This document shows, one piece after another, positions 29,465 through 38,478 of a DNA stretch of 64,000 bases. A model generated the notes under the pieces. That model searched no databases, was not told where the DNA came from, and was given only the letters and a program-made list of their open reading frames with translations. The translations under genes were made by a program, and so were the position numbers. The stretch spans positions 185,068 through 249,067 of the forward strand of contig NZ_FRCK01000004.1 in assembly GCF_900142875.1 (NCBI RefSeq), written 5' to 3'. Origin of the DNA: Paracoccus solventivorans (GTDB lineage: Bacteria; Pseudomonadota; Alphaproteobacteria; Rhodobacterales; Rhodobacteraceae). The first letter of the stretch is position 1, and each line of letters opens with the position of its first letter.

Positions 29465-30112
29465 ATGAGCTTTGTCTATCAGCCCACCCCGGAACAGCCG
29501 CGCCTGATCCACCACGACGACCAGATCCTGGTGGTGGAGAAACCCGCCGGCCTGCTGTCGGTGCCGGGGCGCGGAGAGGACCGCGCCGACTGCCTGATCG
29601 CGCGGCTGCGGGTGGCGTTCCCGACGGTGCTGCTGGTGCATCGGCTGGACCTGGACACCTCGGGGGTGATGGTGTTCGCGCTGACGCCGCATGCGCAGAA
29701 ACACCTGGGCCAGCAGTTCGAGCGGCGGCAGGTCAAGAAGGCCTATGTCGCGCGGGTCTGGGGGCGGCTGGAGCCTGCGACCGGGCGGGTGGACCTGCCG
29801 CTGATCGTGGATTGGCCGAACCGCCCGCGGCAAAAGGTCGATCACGAGCAGGGCCGCCCGGCGCAGACCGACTGGCGAGTGATCCGCGCCGGTGACGATG
29901 AAACCCGTGTGCGGCTGTTCCCGCTGACCGGGCGCAGCCACCAGCTGCGGGTGCATATGGCCAGCCTCGGCCACCCGATCCTGGGCGATCCGCTGTATGC
30001 GACCGGGGCGGCGGCCGATCACCCGAGGCTGATGCTGCACGCCGAATCGCTGCGCCTACGCCACCCCGACAGCAATGTGACGCACAGTTTCACCGCCAGG
30101 CCGCCGTTCTAG
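29465..30112 (+). CDS. RluA-family pseudouridine synthase
   Basis: The 215-residue enzyme isomerises uridine in RNA. It has the RluA-family start ILVVEKPAGLLSVPG, the catalytic aspartate at about 62 in VHRLDLDTSGVMVFA, and the later RLFPLTGRSHQLRVHMASLG. No S4 domain is present, and length and motif spacing are closest to RluA (23S rRNA U746 / tRNA U32), but RluA, RluC-like and TruC enzymes are hard to separate by eye. It begins 10 bases after the LysE exporter. Confidence 0.88.
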   Translation: MSFVYQPTPEQPRLIHHDDQILVVEKPAGLLSVPGRGEDRADCLIARLRVAFPTVLLVHRLDLDTSGVMVFALTPHAQKHLGQQFERRQVKKAYVARVWGRLEPATGRVDLPLIVDWPNRPRQKVDHEQGRPAQTDWRVIRAGDDETRVRLFPLTGRSHQLRVHMASLGHPILGDPLYATGAAADHPRLMLHAESLRLRHPDSNVTHSFTARPPF

Positions 30113-30170
30113 GCAGCCGCAGGGATCGTTTCGGCGCCGCGCACGTTGGGCCGGCGTCAAGGAGATCACC

Positions 30171-30716
30171 ATGCGTATCCGCCATCTCGCGGCCGGTCTG
30201 GCCGCTGTTGCCGCGCTGTCCGCCTGCGCCCGCGCCGTCATGACCCGCGTCCCCCGCGGTATCACCCCGGTCGAGGGCTTCGAGGTCGAGCGCTACATGG
30301 GCCGCTGGTATGAGATCGCCCGGCTGGACCACCGGTTCGAGCGCGGCATGACCGACGTTACCGCCGATTACCGGCTGCAGCCGGACGGCACCGTGCAGGT
30401 GGTCAACAGCGGGATGCGCGGGGGGCAGCGCCGCTCTGCCCGCGCCACGGCGCGGTTCCGGGGCGACCCCTCGGTCGCCAGCCTGGCGGTCACGTTCTTC
30501 CCCGGATTTCCCGGCGGCTACCACGTCTTTGCGCTGGACGAGGATTACCGCTGGGCGCTGGTCTCGGGGCCGGACCGCGGCTATCTGTGGATCCTCGCGC
30601 GCCGCCCGGGAATCGAGCCCGGGCTTTACCGGCAACTGGTCGGGATCGCCCGGGACCGCGGCTTTCCGGTGGACCGGCTGATCCGGGTCCGGCACGGCGA
30701 CGCGCCGGCCCCCTGA
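30171..30716 (+). CDS. Lipocalin-family outer-membrane lipoprotein (Blc-like)
   Basis: The 181-residue protein has a signal peptide with lipobox ALSAC (cysteine about residue 20). The lipocalin barrel follows, with the GxW signature in YMGRWYEIARLDHRFERGM, then VTADYRLQPDGTVQVVNSG and FALDEDYRWALVSGPDRGYLWILAR. Bacterial Blc proteins bind lysophospholipids or fatty acids at the outer membrane. AAGGAG sits just before the ATG at 30171. It is a single-gene unit convergent with hslU. Confidence 0.9.
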   Translation: MRIRHLAAGLAAVAALSACARAVMTRVPRGITPVEGFEVERYMGRWYEIARLDHRFERGMTDVTADYRLQPDGTVQVVNSGMRGGQRRSARATARFRGDPSVASLAVTFFPGFPGGYHVFALDEDYRWALVSGPDRGYLWILARRPGIEPGLYRQLVGIARDRGFPVDRLIRVRHGDAPAP

Positions 30717-30849
30717 GCGGCCCGCTAAACTTGGACAGGGGTCGGGGCAGGAAACATCCTGAATCCGGCAAGGATTTCCCTGAAATGCTTCCAGCCGATG
30801 TGCGGAGGATTTCGCCCCCGGCCACCATCCCGCGCCGCTTTCCAGCCCC

Positions 30850-32148
30850 TTAAAGCACGTAGCGCGACAGATCGGCCGAGCGTGCCAGGTCGCCCAGCTG
30901 CGATTCGACGAAAGCGGCGTCCACCAGCACCCGCTCGCCCCGGCGGTCGGGGGCGGTGAAGGACAGGTCCTCGAACACCCGCTCGATCACCGTGTAAAGC
31001 CGGCGCGCGCCGATGTTTTCCACGCTGCCGTTCACCTCGGCGGCGATGCGGGCCAGCGCGGCGATGCCGTCCTCGGTAAAGCTGACCTCGACGCCCTCGG
31101 TCCGCATCAGCTCGGCATATTGCAGGGTCAGGGCGTTGTCGGTCTCGGTCAGGATGCGGATGAAATCTGCCTCGGTCAGCGCCCGCAGCTCGACCCGGAT
31201 CGGCAGGCGGCCCTGCAGTTCGGGCAGCAGGTCGCTGGGCTTGGCGATGTGGAACGCGCCCGAGGCGATGAACAGGATGTGATCGGTGCGCACCGGCCCG
31301 TATTTCGTGGAAACACTGGTGCCCTCGATCAGCGGCAGCAGGTCGCGCTGCACGCCCTCGCGCGAGATCTCGCCGCCGCGGGCGTCGCTGCGGGCGCAGA
31401 CCTTGTCGATCTCGTCGATGAAGACGATGCCGGATTGCTGCACCGATTCCAGCGCCGCGGCCTTGATCTGCTCGTCGTCCAGCAGCTTGTCGGCCTCTTC
31501 CGCGATCAGCAGCTCGTAGGACTGCGCGACGGTGACCTTGCGCCGCACCCGACGGCCGCCGAACGCCTTCATCAGCGCCGACAGGTCCATCATCTGGCCC
31601 ATGCCGGGCTGGCCCGGAATCTCCATCCCCAGGGGCGAGGAGCTGTCGTTCAGCTCCAGCTCGATCACCGTGTCGTCCAGCTCGCCGCGCTTGAGCTTGC
31701 CGCGGAACAGCTCGCGCGTCTGCTCGCGCGCGCCCTCGCCGGCCAAGGCGGCGATCACCCGGTCCTCGGCAGAGGCGCGGGCGCGCGCGGTCACCTCCTC
31801 GCGCATCCGCTGGCGGGTCTCGACCATGGCGGCGTCGGCCAGGTCGCGGATGATCTGTTCCACGTCGCGGCCGACATAGCCCACCTCGGTGAACTTGGTG
31901 GCCTCGACCTTGACGAAGGGCGCGTGCGCCAGTTTCGCCAGCCGCCGGCTGATCTCGGTCTTGCCGACGCCGGTCGGGCCGATCATCAGGATGTTCTTGG
32001 GATACACCTCGTCGCGCAGGTCGGCGGACAGCTGCTGGCGCCGCCAGCGGTTGCGCATCGCCACCGCGACCGCGCGCTTGGCATCGGCCTGCCCGATGAT
32101 GAAGCGGTCAAGCTCGGCGGTGATCTGGCGGGGGGTCAGGTCGGTCAT
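30850..32148 (-). CDS. hslU: ATP-dependent protease ATPase subunit HslU
   Basis: HslU is the AAA+ unfoldase that feeds substrates to the HslV peptidase. The 432-residue product shows Walker A in [17 protein letters not shown], Walker B in [11 protein letters not shown], an I-domain (about 105-240) and the second AAA region with [18 protein letters not shown]. The C-terminus ends in DLSRYVL, the tail that inserts between HslV subunits. It lies downstream of hslV with a 75-base gap that contains a repeat-B element. Confidence 0.97.
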   Translation of the reverse strand: MTDLTPRQITAELDRFIIGQADAKRAVAVAMRNRWRRQQLSADLRDEVYPKNILMIGPTGVGKTEISRRLAKLAHAPFVKVEATKFTEVGYVGRDVEQIIRDLADAAMVETRQRMREEVTARARASAEDRVIAALAGEGAREQTRELFRGKLKRGELDDTVIELELNDSSSPLGMEIPGQPGMGQMMDLSALMKAFGGRRVRRKVTVAQSYELLIAEEADKLLDDEQIKAAALESVQQSGIVFIDEIDKVCARSDARGGEISREGVQRDLLPLIEGTSVSTKYGPVRTDHILFIASGAFHIAKPSDLLPELQGRLPIRVELRALTEADFIRILTETDNALTLQYAELMRTEGVEVSFTEDGIAALARIAAEVNGSVENIGARRLYTVIERVFEDLSFTAPDRRGERVLVDAAFVESQLGDLARSADLSRYVL

Positions 32149-32175
32149 GGCCGCAGGCTCCGTTCGTTCTTCATC

Positions 32176-32221
32176 ATGAAAATATCCCGGGGTCCGGGGC
32201 AGCGCCCCGGTCCGGCGGCGC
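32176..32221. repeat. Dispersed intergenic repeat B, single copy inside hslVU
   Basis: The sequence GAAAATATCCCGGGGTCCGG is followed by a GGGGC-AGC-GCCCC hairpin. It occupies the gap between hslV and hslU on the minus-strand operon. It may act as a partial terminator or processing site that sets the ratio of the two subunits; that is inference. Confidence 0.7.
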
Positions 32222-32223
32222 CG

Positions 32224-32784
32224 TCACGAGGCGCTGATCCGTTCCACGGTCAGGTTGCCGTTGGTATAGACGCAGATCTCGGCGGCGATCGCCATGGCGC
32301 GGCGGGCGATCGCCTCGGCATCCAGATCGCCGTCGCCCAGCGCCCGCGCTGCCGCCAGTGCATAGTTCCCGCCCGAGCCGATCGCGGCCACGTCATGTTC
32401 GGGTTCCAGCACGTCGCCGGCGCCGGTCACCACGTAAAGCTGGGCGCCGTCGGTGACGATCAGCATGGCTTCGAGGTTGCGCAGGTATTTGTCGGTGCGC
32501 CAGTCCTTGGCCAGCTCGACACAGGCGCGCTGCAACTGCCCGGGCGCGGCTTCCAGCTTCTTTTCCAGCCGTTCCAGCAGGGTGAAGGCGTCGGCGGTCG
32601 ATCCGGCAAAGCCCACCACCACGTCGCGGCCGCCGGGGGACAGGCGGCGGACCTTGCGGGCGGTCCCCTTCATCACGGTCTGGCCGACACTGACCTGCCC
32701 GTCGCCGGCCACCACCACCTCGGCCCCGCGGCGCACCGCCAGGATCGTGGTGCCGTGCCAGCCGGGGAAACGCTCGTCGCTCAT
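32224..32784 (-). CDS. hslV: ATP-dependent protease peptidase subunit HslV
   Basis: HslV is the threonine peptidase of the HslUV complex, a proteasome relative. The 186-residue product begins [17 protein letters not shown], so the N-terminal threonine exposed after cleavage would be residue 12. Further motifs are [22 protein letters not shown] and [18 protein letters not shown], and [20 protein letters not shown] near the end. It is the first gene of the hslV-hslU unit. Confidence 0.97.
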   Translation of the reverse strand: MSDERFPGWHGTTILAVRRGAEVVVAGDGQVSVGQTVMKGTARKVRRLSPGGRDVVVGFAGSTADAFTLLERLEKKLEAAPGQLQRACVELAKDWRTDKYLRNLEAMLIVTDGAQLYVVTGAGDVLEPEHDVAAIGSGGNYALAAARALGDGDLDAEAIARRAMAIAAEICVYTNGNLTVERISAS

Positions 32785-32866
32785 CTCGTCCTCGTCCGTT
32801 GCCGCGGCATCAGATATGGGCCCGGTGCCGCTTTCGCAACGCGGCTGCGCGGATTATGGCTGGGGC

Positions 32867-33766
32867 ATGGATACCGCCCCGACCCTGCGCGTCCACCTGC
32901 ACGGGCAGATGCTGGCCTCGGCCCGCGCCGGCAGTTTTCCGGCGATGGCGGTGCTGGCGGATACGGTGCGCGCGCAGGGCTGGCGGGTGGCGTTCGAGCC
33001 CGCCTCGGCCGCCCCCGACCCCGAGCCGCCCCCCGGCGATTATGCGCTGCTCTACATGCGGCGGCCGCTGCACCCGCGCTGCCTGACGCTGCGCCGCGCC
33101 TATCACTATCCGTTCTGGTGGATCGAGCCGGTGGCCGAGCGCTGGCGCTTTGCCGTTGCCCGGGCCGCGTTCGACCCGGAGACCGTGGACCCGGCCCGCG
33201 CCGCCGCCTTTGTCCAGCGCCTGCGCCAGCGGGTGCTGCCTGGGCCGCCGCCGCAGCGGGGCGACCATGTGCTGGTGCCGCTGCAGGGCCAGATCCGCCG
33301 CACCCGCTCGTTCCAGACCGCCAGCCCCGTCGAGATGCTCGAGGCCGCCTGCCGCAGCGGCCGCCCGGTGGTGGCGACGCTGCACCCTTCCGAGCCCTAC
33401 GCCGAGGCCGACCGCCGCGCGCTGGCGCAGTTGCAGCGCCATTATCCCAAGCTGACCATCGGCGGCGACACCATGGCGCTGCTGCGCGACTGCGCCTTCG
33501 TGGTGGCGCAGAACAGCGCGGTGGCGTTCGACGGGCTGATTCTGGACAAGCCGGTGGTGCTGTTCGCGCAGATCGACTTTCACCACCCCTGCCTGAACGT
33601 GGCGGAACTGGGCGCCCAGACCGCCATCGCCGCCGCCGCCACCGCCCGGCCCGACCACGCCCCCTATCTGTGGTGGTTCCTCAAGCACCGCGCCATCGAC
33701 GCGCAGGCGCCGGATGCGGGGGCACGGATGCTGGCGGCGATGCGGCGCGGCGGCTGGCCGATCTGA
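32867..33766 (+). CDS. Uncharacterised protein, possibly glycan-related (GT-B-like)
   Basis: The 299-residue protein has no signal peptide. Its C-terminal half (SPVEMLEAACRSGRPVVATL, LQRHYPKLTIGG, CAFVVAQNSAVAFDGLILDK, PVVLFAQIDFHHP) resembles the nucleotide-sugar half of capsule-type GT-B enzymes, where a 'visible from outside, must be hidden' serine/histidine pattern is common. I infer a link to surface polysaccharide but the family is not certain. The start ATG at 32867 lies 82 bases from the divergent hslV start. An FAD reductase follows after 69 bases. Confidence 0.6.
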   Translation: MDTAPTLRVHLHGQMLASARAGSFPAMAVLADTVRAQGWRVAFEPASAAPDPEPPPGDYALLYMRRPLHPRCLTLRRAYHYPFWWIEPVAERWRFAVARAAFDPETVDPARAAAFVQRLRQRVLPGPPPQRGDHVLVPLQGQIRRTRSFQTASPVEMLEAACRSGRPVVATLHPSEPYAEADRRALAQLQRHYPKLTIGGDTMALLRDCAFVVAQNSAVAFDGLILDKPVVLFAQIDFHHPCLNVAELGAQTAIAAAATARPDHAPYLWWFLKHRAIDAQAPDAGARMLAAMRRGGWPI

Positions 33767-33835
33767 GCCGCCGGGGGGTTGCGTCCGCCCGCCCGCTTGC
33801 CGCAGTTTCGGCCGGAATCGGGCAAGGGGCGGGTT

Positions 33836-35053
33836 ATGTCGGAACATGTGGTCATCATCGGCGCGGGGCAGGGCGGCCTGCAGGTCGCGGCCAGCCTGCG
33901 CCAGGACGGGTTTAAGGGACGCATCACCCTGATCGGGGACGAGCCCGGCCTGCCCTATCAGCGCCCGCCGCTGAGCAAGGGCTACATGGCCGACGGCGAC
34001 GCCAGCCGGCTGGCGCTGAAGCCGCAGGGATTCTTCGACACCGAGGGCGTGGACTACCGCCCCGAGACCCCGGTCGCCCGGATCGACCTCGCCGCCGGCC
34101 GGGTGCAGCTGGCGGGGGGCGAGACGCTGCCCTTCGACCGGCTGGTGCTGGCCACCGGCGCGCGCAACATCCTGCCGCCGCTGCCGGGGATCGAGCTGCC
34201 GGGGGTGCATCTGCTGCGCGGGCTGGCGGACGCGGCGGCGCTGCGCGCGGCCATGGCGGGCGCACAGCGCGCGGCGGTGATCGGCGGCGGCTTCATCGGG
34301 CTGGAGTTCGCGGCCGTGGCCGCCGCGGCCGGCGTCGAGGTCACGGTGATCGAGGGCGCCGACCGGCTGATGTCGCGCGCGGTGACCCCGCCGACCTCGG
34401 CGCGCTTCCTCGATTTCCACCGCGGCGCCGGGGTCGAGGCGCGGCTGGGCGCGCTGGGCGCCGCAATTCTTGGTGACGAAAGCGCGACGGGCGTGGCGCT
34501 GGCCGACGGCAGTACCATCCCCGCCGATCTGGTGCTGGTCGCCGTGGGGGTGCGCCCGAATGTCGAGCTTGCGCAGGACGCCGGGCTTGCGGTCGCCGAC
34601 GGCATCGCCGTGGACGGGCATCTGCGCACCAGCGACCCGCGGGTCTTCGCCATCGGCGATTGCGCCAGTTTCCCGCTAGGGGGGCGGCGCGTGCGGCTCG
34701 AATCCGTACAGGCTGCCGCCGACCATGCCCGCCATGTCGCGCGCAGCATCGCCGGGCAGGAGCAGCCCCCCTATGACGCGCTGCCGTGGTTCTGGTCCGA
34801 CCAGGGGCCGCTGAAATTGCAGATCGCCGGGCTGTCCGCCGGCTGGGACGCGACCCACGCGCTGCAGGACGCCACCGGCGCCACCGACACGGTGCTGGCC
34901 TTCCGCGAGGACCGGCTGATCGCCGTCGAGACCATCAACCAGGCCGGCCGCCACATGGCCGCGCGCCGCCTGCTGGCGCAGCCGGCCGGCATCAGCCGCG
35001 ACACGCTGGCCGCCCACGACTACGACCTGCGCGCGGCGCTGTCGGCGGGTTAG
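33836..35053 (+). CDS. FAD-dependent ferredoxin/rubredoxin reductase
   Basis: The 405-residue flavoprotein has two dinucleotide folds: FAD site VVIIGAGQGGLQVAASLR at the N-terminus and NAD(P)H site AAVIGGGFIGLEFAAVAAAAG near residue 150. It also has the second FAD motif DPRVFAIGDCASFP near 270. The YQRPPLSKGYM segment and the C-terminal WFWSDQGPLKLQIAGL are typical of reductases that pass electrons to ferredoxins of P450 or dioxygenase systems. No such partner is adjacent. Its stop overlaps the end of the convergent SMC-like gene by 4 bases. Confidence 0.9.
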   Translation: MSEHVVIIGAGQGGLQVAASLRQDGFKGRITLIGDEPGLPYQRPPLSKGYMADGDASRLALKPQGFFDTEGVDYRPETPVARIDLAAGRVQLAGGETLPFDRLVLATGARNILPPLPGIELPGVHLLRGLADAAALRAAMAGAQRAAVIGGGFIGLEFAAVAAAAGVEVTVIEGADRLMSRAVTPPTSARFLDFHRGAGVEARLGALGAAILGDESATGVALADGSTIPADLVLVAVGVRPNVELAQDAGLAVADGIAVDGHLRTSDPRVFAIGDCASFPLGGRRVRLESVQAAADHARHVARSIAGQEQPPYDALPWFWSDQGPLKLQIAGLSAGWDATHALQDATGATDTVLAFREDRLIAVETINQAGRHMAARRLLAQPAGISRDTLAAHDYDLRAALSAG

Positions 35054-38000
35054 AGTGGCAGGATCCGCGCCCCGGGGCAGTGTTCGCGCGCCAAGTCGCA
35101 GATATGGCGGTGGTGGGTCAGGTAGATGACCTGGCAGCGGCGCGAGACCTCGGCCAGCGCCGTCAGTGCCCGGGCGCTGCGGGCGTCGTCGAAGGTTTCC
35201 ATGATGTCGTCGGCGATCACCGGCACCGGCCCGTGCGCCGTGGCCCATTCGTGGAAACCGGCGATGCGCAGCGCCAGGTACAGCTGGAACCGGGTGCCCT
35301 TGGACATCATCGCCGGCTCTTTCGAGCCGCCCTCGGCGGTCAGCGCGATCAGCCGCTCGGTGCCGTTGCCGGGCTGGGCGGTCAGGCCGGAATAGGTGCC
35401 GCCGGTGATCGCGGCGAACACGTCCGAGGCGCGGGCCAGCATCCCGCTGCGGTGGCGGTCGCGATAGCTGCGCAGCGCGTGGTCGGTGGCGATCACGCCG
35501 GCGCGGCCGCGCAGCCAGCGCCGCGATTCGTCCTCGATCTGCAGCAGCAGGGCGCGGCGGCGGGCCTCGATCAGCGCCACGCGGTCGTCGTCGGGCACAC
35601 CGTCCAGCGCCGCTTGTGCGCGGTAAAGCGCCTGTCGCGCGGGTTCCAGCCGCGCCTCGGCCTCGGCGCATTGGCTTTCGGCGCGGGCCAGCGCCTCGCG
35701 CAGGCTCTCGGTCGATGCGGGTTCCAGCCGTGAGGCGGCTTCCTCGACGCTGGCGGTGCCCAGCGCGGTGCGGATTTGCGCCGAAAGCCACGCGGCGCGG
35801 CGGCGCAATTCGTCGCGCCGGGCGATGCGCGCCAGCGCGGCCTGCGCCCCGGCCAGATCGGCGGTGCCCAGATGGGACATGATCGCCGCCGCCTCGGCTT
35901 CCAGCCGCGCGCGGCGTTGCCGCAACTCGTCGCTAGTGGCTTCGGCGCGGGTCAGGTCGGCCCCCAGCCGGACGCGGGCGGCATCGACGCGCCGGGCCTC
36001 GGCCAGCCGGGCGAGCGCGGCTGCGTGGCGGGCAAGCGGCGTGTCCGGCGGCAGCGACAGCGCCTCGCCCAGCCGGTCCACGGCGTTGGTGAACCCGGCC
36101 TGATCGTCCTGCATGGCGCGGGTGCGGTGCTGCAGATCCTCGGCCCGGGACAGCACCGTCGCCAGCTCGCGCAGCAGCGGGATCAGCGCCCGCAGCCGTC
36201 CGGCATCGGGCGGCGCGTCCGCCAGGAAACTGCCGGCGCAGGCCCGTGCCAGCGCCTGTTCCCAATCGTCCAGGGCGCGCTGGCGCGTGGCCTCGGCCCG
36301 CCGGCGGGCGGCAAGTTCGCGGGTCAGGCGCAGCCGCTCGGCCCGGCGTGCGCTTTCGGCGCCGGCGCGACCCAGCAGCCGCTCGGCCGTTGCCGCCAGT
36401 TGGCGCAGCTCGCCCGTGGCTTGCTGGCCGGCAGCCTGCAGCGCGGCCGCCAGCGCCTGCTGTGCCTGCGCGGCCTCGGCGTCCGTGCGCTCGGACTGGC
36501 GGCGGGCGGCGTCGGCCTCATCCGCCAGATCCAGCGCGCGGTCGCGGCGCATCAGCCAGCCGGGCAGCTCGGCCAGCGGGTCCAGAGAATCCCCACCGGG
36601 CAGGATCGCGCCCACCTGCGCGGCGAGATCTTCGCGTAGATTGGCCAGTGCCGAGTCCGCCGCCGCCAGCGCCTCGGCCGCCGCCTTGACCAGCCGCTCG
36701 GCCGCGCCCGCATCGGCGCGTGCGGCGTAAAGCCGGCCGATCTCGGCGGCGCGGTCGATCTGGGCCGTCAGCGCGAGGTCATGCGCCTGCATCGCGGCGT
36801 GGAAGGCGTCAGCCGAGTCGCGGTCCAGCGCTGCCAGATGCCGGGTCCAGGCCGCATCCCGTTCCGCGCGCAGCGCCTCGGCGCGGGCAGGGTCGGCGGG
36901 GCCGATGCTGTCGGCCAGCGCATCGCGTTCGGCGCGGCGGCGGCGCAGATCGTCCGCGCGCTCGGCGGCGATGCGGGCAGCGGTGTCGCGGGCAGCGGTG
37001 GCTGCTTCCAGCCGCGCCTGCCATCCGGCCAGCCGCTCGGCCGAGGGAACGGCGAGCGCGCGCAAGCCATCCGCATCGCCCCGCCACGGCGCCAGCCGCG
37101 CCAGCGCGGCATCGCGGCGGGCGACCGCCTCGGCCAGCGCGGCGGCGGCCTGATCGCGGCGCAGCGCCAGATCGGCGCGGTGCAGCGGCGCCATGGCGGC
37201 GCGCAGATCGGCGATGGCGCGGTCCTCGGCGCCCTCATCCTCCAGTGGCCCGCCGGCGGCGGCGAGTTCATCAGCCCGTGCCTCGACCTCGGCCCGCGCC
37301 GAGGCGAGATGCGCGGCCAGCCCCTCATGCGCGGTCGCCAGTTCCGCCAGGCGTTCCAGCGCCGCCGGCTCGATCCGCAGCGTCGCGGGGTCGGCACCTT
37401 CGGCGATGCGGGCGGCGAGGGCGGCGGCGGTGGCCTCGGCCAGCGCCAGCTCGGCCAGCCGCCGCGGCAGGTCGTCGCGCGCAGCAAGGAAACGGGCGCG
37501 CAGTTCCTCGTCGAAACCGGGATCATCGGCCAGCGCCAGTGCCGCTTGGTCGGGGGCAAGCGCCGCCAGCTCGTCGGCGATCCTTGCCAGCGCCTGCGCG
37601 TTGACCGCGGCCTCGGTGCGCAGGCGCAGCTCTTCCTCGATCAGCCGCGGCACCGCCTGGTCCCAGCCGGGCACCGCAGCGGGCAGCCCATCCAGCGGCG
37701 CCAGCTCGGTCGTGACCGCCCCCCATTCCGCCAGCCAGGGCCGCGCATCCAGCGCCGCCTTGGCGGCATCGCGGGCGGCAGCGGCGCGGGACAGCGCCCC
37801 CGTGGCCTCGTCATGCGCGGCGCGCGCCAGCCCCAGCGCCTCGCGCCGCGCCCGATAGTCCGAGGCGAGCACGTCCAGCCCCCGGCGCTCTGCCGTCAGC
37901 GCCTCGAGCGCGGCCAGATGCTCGCGCAGCGCGGTCTTGCGCCCGCCCTTGCGGTGGAAACCGTCCGCGCCCTCGCGCAGCCGCTCCAGCTGCTGGCCCA

Positions 38001-38478
38001 GCTCGGCCAGCCCGGCGCTGGCGGAAAACAGCAGCTGCCCCAGATCGCCCTGGCTGGACAGGATCGAATCGCCGCCGCGTTCCATGGTCACCGCGTCCAG
38101 CGCGAACATGTCGGCGCAGGCGCTGCGGTCGATGCCGCCCATGGCGCCGTGCAGCAGGGTTTCCGGGACCGGGCGGCCGTCCGCATCGCAAAGCGAATCG
38201 CGGTCCTTCTTGATCCGGCGCAGCTCTCGCGCACCGCCCGGCAGGTCCAGCAGCGCCCCGATCTGCAAGGCCGGATAGGGGTGCAGGAAATTGAAGCTGG
38301 TGGTGCGCCCGATCCCGAACAGCAGGTCCAGCCAGGCGTTCAGCAGGGTGGATTTGCCGGCCTCGTTGGGGCCGTGGACGATATGCAGGTCGGGCTGGCC
38401 GGGCGTGGCGGGACCGAAGTCCAGCACCCGGTCGGTAAAGCCGCCATAGCGGGTCAGGTCCAGCCGCATCAGCCGCAT
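35050..38478 (-). CDS. SMC/SbcC-like AAA ATPase (YhaN type)
   Basis: The 1142-residue protein has the ABC-ATPase head split by a very long coiled coil: N-terminal MRLMRLDLTRYGGFTDRVLD and Walker A VHGPNEAGKSTLL, about 800 residues rich in Ala/Arg/Glu heptads, then a C-terminal signature MMSKGTRFQLYLALRIA and Walker B PVIADDIMETFDD. This is the layout of SbcC/RecN/YhaN ATPases that act on DNA ends. It is coupled by a 1-base overlap to an SbcD-like nuclease gene, so the two should form an SbcCD-like complex. The start may be the ATG at 38478 or 38469. Confidence 0.9.
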   Translation of the reverse strand: MRLMRLDLTRYGGFTDRVLDFGPATPGQPDLHIVHGPNEAGKSTLLNAWLDLLFGIGRTTSFNFLHPYPALQIGALLDLPGGARELRRIKKDRDSLCDADGRPVPETLLHGAMGGIDRSACADMFALDAVTMERGGDSILSSQGDLGQLLFSASAGLAELGQQLERLREGADGFHRKGGRKTALREHLAALEALTAERRGLDVLASDYRARREALGLARAAHDEATGALSRAAAARDAAKAALDARPWLAEWGAVTTELAPLDGLPAAVPGWDQAVPRLIEEELRLRTEAAVNAQALARIADELAALAPDQAALALADDPGFDEELRARFLAARDDLPRRLAELALAEATAAALAARIAEGADPATLRIEPAALERLAELATAHEGLAAHLASARAEVEARADELAAAGGPLEDEGAEDRAIADLRAAMAPLHRADLALRRDQAAAALAEAVARRDAALARLAPWRGDADGLRALAVPSAERLAGWQARLEAATAARDTAARIAAERADDLRRRRAERDALADSIGPADPARAEALRAERDAAWTRHLAALDRDSADAFHAAMQAHDLALTAQIDRAAEIGRLYAARADAGAAERLVKAAAEALAAADSALANLREDLAAQVGAILPGGDSLDPLAELPGWLMRRDRALDLADEADAARRQSERTDAEAAQAQQALAAALQAAGQQATGELRQLAATAERLLGRAGAESARRAERLRLTRELAARRRAEATRQRALDDWEQALARACAGSFLADAPPDAGRLRALIPLLRELATVLSRAEDLQHRTRAMQDDQAGFTNAVDRLGEALSLPPDTPLARHAAALARLAEARRVDAARVRLGADLTRAEATSDELRQRRARLEAEAAAIMSHLGTADLAGAQAALARIARRDELRRRAAWLSAQIRTALGTASVEEAASRLEPASTESLREALARAESQCAEAEARLEPARQALYRAQAALDGVPDDDRVALIEARRRALLLQIEDESRRWLRGRAGVIATDHALRSYRDRHRSGMLARASDVFAAITGGTYSGLTAQPGNGTERLIALTAEGGSKEPAMMSKGTRFQLYLALRIAGFHEWATAHGPVPVIADDIMETFDDARSARALTALAEVSRRCQVIYLTHHRHICDLAREHCPGARILPL

